A stretch of 64,000 bases of DNA from assembly GCA_902613275.1 (NCBI GenBank), contig CACMGM010000005.1, positions 4,148-68,147 on the forward strand, written 5' to 3'. How positions within the stretch are numbered: the first letter of the stretch is position 1; the number at the start of each line of letters is the position of its first letter. Below are positions 58,342 to 64,000 of this stretch, one piece after another. The notes under the pieces are model-generated. The model ran no database searches. It was given only the letters and a program-made list of their open reading frames with translations, and was not told the origin of the DNA. The translations under genes were made by a program, and so were the position numbers. The DNA comes from an uncultured Alphaproteobacteria bacterium (GTDB lineage Bacteria > Pseudomonadota > Alphaproteobacteria > HIMB59 > GCA-002718135).

Positions 58342-58370
58342 TTGTTTCAATAGTTAAAATATTTTACTCT
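58342..58370 (+). promoter_or_regulatory. Possible second promoter, before soxB
   Basis: The 75-base gap before soxB is the only real break in the catabolic cluster. TTGTTT (58342-58347) and TACTCT (58365-58370) have 17-base spacing but match consensus only weakly. It may separate the eut part from the sox part. No Shine-Dalgarno precedes soxB. Confidence 0.22.
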
Positions 58371-58399
58371 AATCAACTATTCAATATTTAAATAAATAA

Positions 58400-59665
58400 A
58401 TGACAAAATTTAATGCATGGAACGTAATTAAAAATGGATTAAATGGTCAATCATATTGGACTAGGCAATGGCGTGATCCGGAACCAAAAAAAAATTATGA
58501 TGTTATAATAATTGGTGGAGGCTTACACGGACTTGCCACTGCATATTATCTTGCGAAAAATCATAATATTAAAAATGTAGCAGTTTTGGAAAAAGGTTGG
58601 ATCGGGGGAGGAAACGCTGGACGTAACACGACTATTGTAAGATCAAATTATATGATGCCAGGGAATCATGAATTTTATGAGCACTCTTTAAAATTATGGG
58701 AAAATTTAAGTCATGATTTAAATTACAATGTAATGTTTAGTCAACGAGCTCACGTTTCATTGTTTCACAGTCCTGGTGCTAAAGATTCTGTTTCAAGAAC
58801 ATATAATATTATGAGGCTTCATGGAACAGATGCTGAGCTTTGGGATTTAACAAAACTTAAGAAAAAAATACCACATCTAAATTATAATAATTCCAGATTT
58901 CCTATTTTAGGAGCAGCTGTCCAAAAAAGAGCAGGCAATGCAAGACATGATGCAGTTGCATGGGGATATGCAAGAGCTGCTGATACACTCGGTGTAGATA
59001 TTCTACAAAATTGTGAAGTAACAGGTTTCACAAGAACAAATGGAATGATTGAAAGTGTTCAAACTTCTCGAGGAATAATAAAAGGAAAAAAAATAGGATT
59101 TGCTGTTGCTGGTAATACTTCTGTATTATGGCAAATGGCAGAATTAGGAAATTTACCAATTGAATCTCACAAATTACAAGCTTTTGTATCTGAAGCTGTT
59201 AAACCTCTTTTGGATCAAGTGGTAGTTTATGGAGTAGGTGGTGCACATTTTTATATCTCTCAGTCTGATAAAGGTAGTATGGTTTTTGGTGGTGATCTCG
59301 ATTGGTATAAATCGTATGCTCAAAGAGGAAATTTACCAATGGTTCAAGATGTTGCTGAAGCAGCCATGGCAATTTTTCCTTCTCTTGGCAGAATAAGATT
59401 ACTTCGTCATTGGGCTGGTGTTATGGATATGACTATGGATGGATCTTTTTTTATTTGTAAAACACCAATATCAAATCTTTATTTAAATGCTGGCTGGAAC
59501 TATGGAGGTTTTAAGGCTAGCCCAGCATCTGGCTGGTATTTTGCTGATTTAATTGCAAATGAGAACCCACACAATTATGTGCAGAATCATAATTTAGAGA
59601 GATTTGAAAAAGGCATAAACATAGATGAACGTGGTGCTGGACCAGATCCAAAATTGCATGGTTAG
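58400..59665 (+). CDS. soxB: Sarcosine oxidase beta subunit
   Basis: 421 residues, FAD-dependent amine oxidase. FAD-binding VIIIGGGLHGLATAYYLA (about 35-52), VLEKGWIGGGNAGRNTTIVR (about 62-81), H183 in NARHDAVAWGYARA (probable covalent flavin histidine, by comparison with known SoxB), and GWNYGGFKASPASGWYFADL near the C-terminus. Oxidises sarcosine (N-methylglycine) to glycine. With soxD, soxA and soxG it makes the heterotetramer. Order B-D-A-G is the usual one. Confidence 0.93.
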   Translation: MTKFNAWNVIKNGLNGQSYWTRQWRDPEPKKNYDVIIIGGGLHGLATAYYLAKNHNIKNVAVLEKGWIGGGNAGRNTTIVRSNYMMPGNHEFYEHSLKLWENLSHDLNYNVMFSQRAHVSLFHSPGAKDSVSRTYNIMRLHGTDAELWDLTKLKKKIPHLNYNNSRFPILGAAVQKRAGNARHDAVAWGYARAADTLGVDILQNCEVTGFTRTNGMIESVQTSRGIIKGKKIGFAVAGNTSVLWQMAELGNLPIESHKLQAFVSEAVKPLLDQVVVYGVGGAHFYISQSDKGSMVFGGDLDWYKSYAQRGNLPMVQDVAEAAMAIFPSLGRIRLLRHWAGVMDMTMDGSFFICKTPISNLYLNAGWNYGGFKASPASGWYFADLIANENPHNYVQNHNLERFEKGINIDERGAGPDPKLHG

Positions 59666-59950
59666 ATGATTAGAATAAATTGTCCTTATTGTGGAGAAAG
59701 AGATCATAGTGAATTTAGTTATGGAGGAGATGCTACAATAAAATATCCATCTTTAGACTCTTCAGAAAAAGAATGGACAGAAGCAATATTTTTTAGAAAA
59801 AATATAAAAGGTTTTCAATTAGAAACATGGCATCATACTAGTGGATGTAGAATGTGGTTAAAAATTGAACGTTCAACAGTAACTCATGAAATTAGGAGTG
59901 TTAAACCCTGCCATCCAGATTTACAGAAAGTTGTAGAAAATAATAAATGA
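59666..59950 (+). CDS. soxD: Sarcosine oxidase delta subunit
   Basis: 94 residues. Zinc-binding small subunit. INCPYCGERDHSEFSYGGDA (C6, C9) and WHHTSGCRMWLKIERS (H56/H57, C61) match the Cys-Cys-His-Cys site of SoxD. It directly abuts soxB and overlaps soxA by 4 bases. Confidence 0.95.
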   Translation: MIRINCPYCGERDHSEFSYGGDATIKYPSLDSSEKEWTEAIFFRKNIKGFQLETWHHTSGCRMWLKIERSTVTHEIRSVKPCHPDLQKVVENNK

Positions 59951-62904
59951 AAACAAGTAGATTAAAAAATTATGGAAAAATTAATAGAGATAATGTTTTA
60001 TCTTTTACTTGGGATAATAAAAAATACAAAGGTTTTAAAGGCGATACACTAGCATCAGCATTGTTAGCTAATAATATTGGGGTTGTTGGAAGAAGTTTTA
60101 AATACCATAGACCAAGAGGTATATTTTCAAGTGGTGTTGAAGAATCCGGTGCTTTAGTAACTGTAGGTTCAAAAGATAGAAGAGATCCTAATGTAAGGGC
60201 AACTACTCAAGAATTATATGATGGTTTAAAAGCCAGCGGTCAGAATGCTTTCCCCAATGTAAATTTTGACCTTGCTGGAATTAATAATTATCTAGGAAGG
60301 TTTTTTGCATCTGGTTTTTATTATAAAACTTTTATGGGAATACCACCTTTTGAATGGGGAAGAGGTACAGCTATATGGATGTTTTTTGAAAAGTTTATAA
60401 GGAAAGCAGCTGGAATGGGAAGTGCTTCTACGTTACCTGATCCAGATTCTTATGAACACGCACACGATTTTTGTGATGTAATTATTGTAGGTTCAGGGCC
60501 ATCCGGTATTGCAGCCGCAATTGAGGCAGCGGAGAAAAAATTAGATGTTATTTTAGTAGAGCAAGACAGTCTTATTGGAGGAGATCAACTTTCAGAAAAT
60601 GAATTTGATAGCTCACATATTGAAAATCAAATTAAAAACCTTGGTATAAAAGTAATGACTAGGACAACAGCATTTGGATTATACGATAATTGTGTTGTTG
60701 GTTTATTGGAAAGAGTAACAGACCATTTATCGTTACCAGATAAAACACTACCACGTCAAAGATTTTGGACTATTAGAGCTAAACATATAATTGTTGGTGC
60801 GGGAGCTATAGAAAGACATATTGCATTTAATAATAATGATATTCCTGGTGTAATGACAGTGAATGCGTCAAAGCATTATTTAAATAGATATGGAGTACTA
60901 ACAGGTAAAAAAATTGCAATTACTACAAATAATGACTCTGTTTATGAAACTGCAGAACTATTATCTGAAGCTGGAGCAAATGTTATTGTTCTAGACTCAC
61001 GCACTAATTTTGAAATTGAAACCAACAAAACTTTTGAAATTAGAAGAGGGTATGTGCCTTATAATATTAATGGTTCAAAAAAAATTGATAGTTTAGACAT
61101 ATCACAAAGTGAAAATATTAATAAATCAGAAACAATAAATTGTGATCAAGTCTTGTTATCAGGCGGTTGGTCTCCCGCAGTACATTTGTTATCACATAGA
61201 GGTGTTAAACCTAAATGGGATTATGAAAATGCATGTTTTTTACCGAGTGATACTAAAGAGAATATCACAATGATAGGTTCTTCGAGAGGATTATGGAATA
61301 AAAATGATTGTATTGCTTCTGGAGTTGCAGGTGTTACTGATGCATTAAATCGTTTAGGTATTTCTAAAACAAATTATTTTTTCCCAAAACCTGGTGGATG
61401 GAAAAATCCAATAAAACCACTTTACGAAGTAAAAAATAATAAATCTAGATCAAAAAGTTTTGTTGATTATCAACACGATGTAACTTCAGATGATGTAAGA
61501 CTGGCACACCGTGAGGGGTTTATTTCAGTAGAACATCTTAAAAGATATACAACTTTGGGCATGGCTAACGATCAGGGAAAGATGGGAAACATTATTGGAT
61601 TATCCTTAATGGCTGATCTTTTAAATAAAGAAATTCCAGAAGTTGGAACGACTGTATTCAGACCTCCTTACACTCCAGTTTCTATTGGAGCTTTAAGTGG
61701 AAGAAATGTTGGAAAACATTTTAGACCATTAAGAGTTACACCAATGCATCAATGGAATATTGATCATGGTGCTAAGATGATTGAAGTAGGTTTGTATCAA
61801 AGACCTTGGTATTATCCTAAAGAAAATGAAACATTAAGCGACTCTTATATTAGAGAAGCAACAACAGTAAGAAAAACAGTTGGAATTTGTGATGTTACTT
61901 CACTGGGTAAAATTGCTATTCAAGGACCAGACTCTGCCGAATTTTTAAATAGAATCTATTCAAATGGTTTTTCAAAACTACAAATTGGAAAAGCAAGATA
62001 CGGTATAATGTTGCGTGATGACGGTATTGTAATGGATGATGGCACATCTTGGAGATTAGCAGAAAATGAATATTTTATGACAACTTCTACAGGTGAAGCT
62101 GCAAAAGTAATGTTATGGTTAGAAGAATTAATACAAACTAGATGGACAAATCTTAATGTTAATGTAACTAGTGTTTCTGAACAATGGGCAGGCGTATCAG
62201 TTGCAGGACCTAAATCTAGAGAAGTTCTTAATAATTGTGTCGATGATTCTTCAGTTGTAACTAATAATAACTTACCTTTTATGGGTGTTGCCTCAACTTT
62301 TCTTAAAGGTAAAATTCCTTGTAGAATTGCAAGAATTAGTTTCTCAGGTGAATTAGCTTTTGAAGTTTATGTTAAATCAGGTTTTGCCAATACAATGATG
62401 GACCTACTTTGGGAAAATGCAAAAAAATATGATGGGTGTTTATATGGATTAGAGGCTTTGGGTGCACTTAGAGTAGAAAAAGGTCATGTGACAGCTGCAG
62501 AGCTTGATGGAAGGGTAACAATTGATGATGCAGGTTTAAGCAAAATGGCTTCTACAAAAAAATCATATATTGGAAGTGCAATGAGAAAACGAGGAGTATT
62601 AAAAAATAATGATCGAGAAATTCTAGTAGGTTTCTTTCCTGCAAACTTAAAGGAAACTTTTAATGCTGGAACAATTGTGTGTGAAAAAAATAATATTAAA
62701 GGACAGGGTATTGGAAGAATAACTTCAGTCACTTATTCTCCAGAACTTAGACATTGGATTGGAATAGGTTTTGTGAAAGGTGGTTTAGATAAATGGAAAG
62801 ATACCACTTTAGTTGGTGCAGATCCTGTAAGAAATAAACAAACGAATTTAAAAGTTGTTTCACCACATATGATTGATCCAAAAGGAGAACGAATGTATGC
62901 ATAG
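59947..62904 (+). CDS. soxA: Sarcosine oxidase alpha subunit
   Basis: 985 residues. The N-terminal Fer2_4-like domain (about 15-100, without an iron-sulfur cluster: RSFKYHRPRGIFSSGVEESG) is followed by an NAD+ binding domain (VIIVGSGPSGIAAAIEAAEK, about 178-197). Then come a mid-region and a C-terminal GcvT-type folate-binding domain (about 600-985, with MHQWNIDHGAKMIEVGLYQR and GICDVTSLGKIAIQGPDSAE). The GcvT part accepts the methyl carbon, giving methylenetetrahydrofolate (or formaldehyde without folate). Overlaps soxG by a few bases. Confidence 0.95.
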   Translation: MKTSRLKNYGKINRDNVLSFTWDNKKYKGFKGDTLASALLANNIGVVGRSFKYHRPRGIFSSGVEESGALVTVGSKDRRDPNVRATTQELYDGLKASGQNAFPNVNFDLAGINNYLGRFFASGFYYKTFMGIPPFEWGRGTAIWMFFEKFIRKAAGMGSASTLPDPDSYEHAHDFCDVIIVGSGPSGIAAAIEAAEKKLDVILVEQDSLIGGDQLSENEFDSSHIENQIKNLGIKVMTRTTAFGLYDNCVVGLLERVTDHLSLPDKTLPRQRFWTIRAKHIIVGAGAIERHIAFNNNDIPGVMTVNASKHYLNRYGVLTGKKIAITTNNDSVYETAELLSEAGANVIVLDSRTNFEIETNKTFEIRRGYVPYNINGSKKIDSLDISQSENINKSETINCDQVLLSGGWSPAVHLLSHRGVKPKWDYENACFLPSDTKENITMIGSSRGLWNKNDCIASGVAGVTDALNRLGISKTNYFFPKPGGWKNPIKPLYEVKNNKSRSKSFVDYQHDVTSDDVRLAHREGFISVEHLKRYTTLGMANDQGKMGNIIGLSLMADLLNKEIPEVGTTVFRPPYTPVSIGALSGRNVGKHFRPLRVTPMHQWNIDHGAKMIEVGLYQRPWYYPKENETLSDSYIREATTVRKTVGICDVTSLGKIAIQGPDSAEFLNRIYSNGFSKLQIGKARYGIMLRDDGIVMDDGTSWRLAENEYFMTTSTGEAAKVMLWLEELIQTRWTNLNVNVTSVSEQWAGVSVAGPKSREVLNNCVDDSSVVTNNNLPFMGVASTFLKGKIPCRIARISFSGELAFEVYVKSGFANTMMDLLWENAKKYDGCLYGLEALGALRVEKGHVTAAELDGRVTIDDAGLSKMASTKKSYIGSAMRKRGVLKNNDREILVGFFPANLKETFNAGTIVCEKNNIKGQGIGRITSVTYSPELRHWIGIGFVKGGLDKWKDTTLVGADPVRNKQTNLKVVSPHMIDPKGERMYA

Positions 62905-63460
62905 ACATTCTGCACTAGAAGCACTTTATAAAATTGGAAAGTGCTCAACAAGAGAGAAACAATCTTTAACATTTAAAGAATTAAAAAGTTTGGAAATTAT
63001 GCAAATTGCTTGTTGGCCTGATAAACTTGAAGAACTAAACAATTTATTAATAAAAAAATTAAAAATTAAACATATTCCCAGTTTCAATAAAGGAATTGTT
63101 TTTGAGAATAAATCATTATGGAGAATGGAACCTTTGAAATGGTGGTTATTTAATAAAGAAATTGAAGTGAGTGAGCAAATAGCAACTACTTTAGACATGT
63201 CTCATGCTTTCACAGGTATTGAAATTACAGGAGATAATTCATCATTATTTTTAAATAGACATCTTCCAATTGATTTAAGAGCTAGGAATTTTCCAGATCT
63301 ATCTTCTGCTAGCACAGCCATTCATCATGTTAGTGTTAAGTTATTTAAAATATCCTCTAATAATTACTGTCTGTATATACCAAGAGGTTTTGCCTTATCA
63401 ATTTGGGAGATCCTTCTTGAAACAGCAGATCAGTTTGGATATGAAGTATTAGAGAGATAA
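62897..63460 (+). CDS. soxG: Sarcosine oxidase gamma subunit
   Basis: 187 residues from ATG 62897, which overlaps the soxA stop and has AAGGAG (62881-62886) upstream. An earlier ATG at 62873 overlaps soxA by 32 bases and is less likely. Weakly conserved family: RHSALEALYK near the N-terminus, a middle region, and ATTLDMSHAFTGIEITGDNS with NRHLPIDLRARNFPDLSSAS, typical of SoxG. Assigned by these segments and by position after soxA. Confidence 0.88.
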   Translation: MHRHSALEALYKIGKCSTREKQSLTFKELKSLEIMQIACWPDKLEELNNLLIKKLKIKHIPSFNKGIVFENKSLWRMEPLKWWLFNKEIEVSEQIATTLDMSHAFTGIEITGDNSSLFLNRHLPIDLRARNFPDLSSASTAIHHVSVKLFKISSNNYCLYIPRGFALSIWEILLETADQFGYEVLER

Positions 63461-63479
63461 AGAGATTATCTAAAAAATT

Positions 63480-64000
63480 ATGATTTTTTCACCAGAAGAA
63501 TTTAATTCAAGAATTGCAAAAGTAAAACAGTCTATGAATAAAAGAGGTGTTGATATTCTATTAACTACTGATCCCTCTAATATGAATTATCTAACTGGCT
63601 ATGATGGATGGTCATTTTATGTTCCACAAGGAGTAATAATTTCTATAGATGAAGATCAACCATTTTGGTTTGGAAGAAAGCAAGATTCGAATGGTGCAAG
63701 GATTACAACTTTTTTAAATGAAGAAAATATATTTGGTTATCCTGAGCGACTTATTCAATCACCACCATTACATCCATATGATTATGTAGTTAAATTATTT
63801 AAAGACAAAAATTGGTCAAGTAAAAATATTGGCGTCGAAATGGATAGCTATTATTATACTGCAGAAAATCATAGGAGATTAAAAGATAATTTAACGAATG
63901 CTAAATTTATTAATGCACATCTTCTAATTAATTGGGTAAGATATGTAAAATCTGAAAATGAAATAAAATTTATGAAAGATGCTGGCACACTTGTGAAAGC
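63480..64000 (+). CDS. doeA: Ectoine hydrolase DoeA/EutD (M24 family), 3' part outside window
   Basis: The first 173 codons are present; the gene runs off the right edge. TTDPSNMNYLTGYDGWSFYV (about 30-49), PFWFGRKQDSNGARI, GYPERLIQSPPLHPYDYV and the N-terminal creatinase-like fold match DoeA/EutD, which opens the ectoine ring to N-acetyl-diaminobutyrate. The motif DPSNMxxLTGYDGWSFY is highly typical of the family. It follows soxG by 19 bases in the same direction. The C-terminal catalytic half cannot be judged. Confidence 0.85.
   Translation, partial: MIFSPEEFNSRIAKVKQSMNKRGVDILLTTDPSNMNYLTGYDGWSFYVPQGVIISIDEDQPFWFGRKQDSNGARITTFLNEENIFGYPERLIQSPPLHPYDYVVKLFKDKNWSSKNIGVEMDSYYYTAENHRRLKDNLTNAKFINAHLLINWVRYVKSENEIKFMKDAGTLVK

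Overview
The window is a strongly AT-rich, very compact chromosomal segment from an alphaproteobacterium, most likely a streamlined marine or aquatic bacterioplankton lineage (SAR11-like or AEGEAN-169/HIMB59-like; the exact clade is inference). The reasons are near-zero intergenic space, overlapping TAATG stop/start junctions, a fused NuoE-NuoF-type NAD-formate dehydrogenase beta subunit, a TIGR02186 protein beside a TSUP exporter, a plant-type GshA, a short-lid adenylate kinase, and heterotetrameric sarcosine oxidase with ectoine-utilisation genes. No IS element, prophage, CRISPR array or rRNA gene was seen, and no gap over 300 bases lacks a gene.

Layout. (1) 1-3361, minus strand: universal stress protein (cut by the edge), TIGR02186 membrane protein, an unrecognised small membrane protein, TSUP transporter and YeiH/UPF0324 transporter. 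(2) 3413-12101: a formate dehydrogenase island with mobA and fdhD (minus), a TupB-like tungstate permease, mobB and moeA (plus), tusA (minus), fdhB and fdhA (plus), and a 40-residue lipoprotein. The fdhA frame is broken by one extra base at an A9 run. (3) 12152-14719: tRNA-Thr, rlmB (minus), tRNA-Tyr, tRNA-Gly, tuf, tRNA-Trp. (4) 14734-42047: one long transcription/translation super-cluster, secE-nusG-rplKAJL-rpoBC-rpsL-rpsG-fusA-S10-spc-alpha, ending rpoA-rplQ. It has an L10-type leader before rplJ, no rpmD (L30), and no tuf between fusA and rpsJ. (5) 42054-50728: housekeeping genes crcB, an RluA-family pseudouridine synthase, lipB, tRNA-Leu, mgtE, gshA-gshB, bioY, a ROK kinase and a GabD-type dehydrogenase. 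(6) 50772-64000: a catabolic cluster, all plus strand: amidinotransferase, eutA, eutB, eutC, a fold-II PLP enzyme, an M20 deacetylase, a metal-ligand-depleted M24 protein, then soxB-soxD-soxA-soxG and the start of an ectoine hydrolase (doeA/eutD) cut by the right edge.

How they work together. The formate island holds the catalytic NAD-linked enzyme plus cofactor functions: oxyanion uptake (TupB-like), insertion of Mo/W (MoeA), guanine-dinucleotide attachment (MobA/MobB) and sulfuration (FdhD, perhaps with TusA). The right-hand cluster looks like uptake-independent breakdown of (hydroxy)ectoine and N-methylated glycine. Sarcosine oxidase would release C1 units as methylene-THF/formaldehyde that can end as formate, feeding the formate dehydrogenase. 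Coupling ectoine genes to sarcosine oxidase, an AGAT-like amidinotransferase and an unassigned PLP enzyme is the least explained part of the window and the best candidate for an undescribed pathway.
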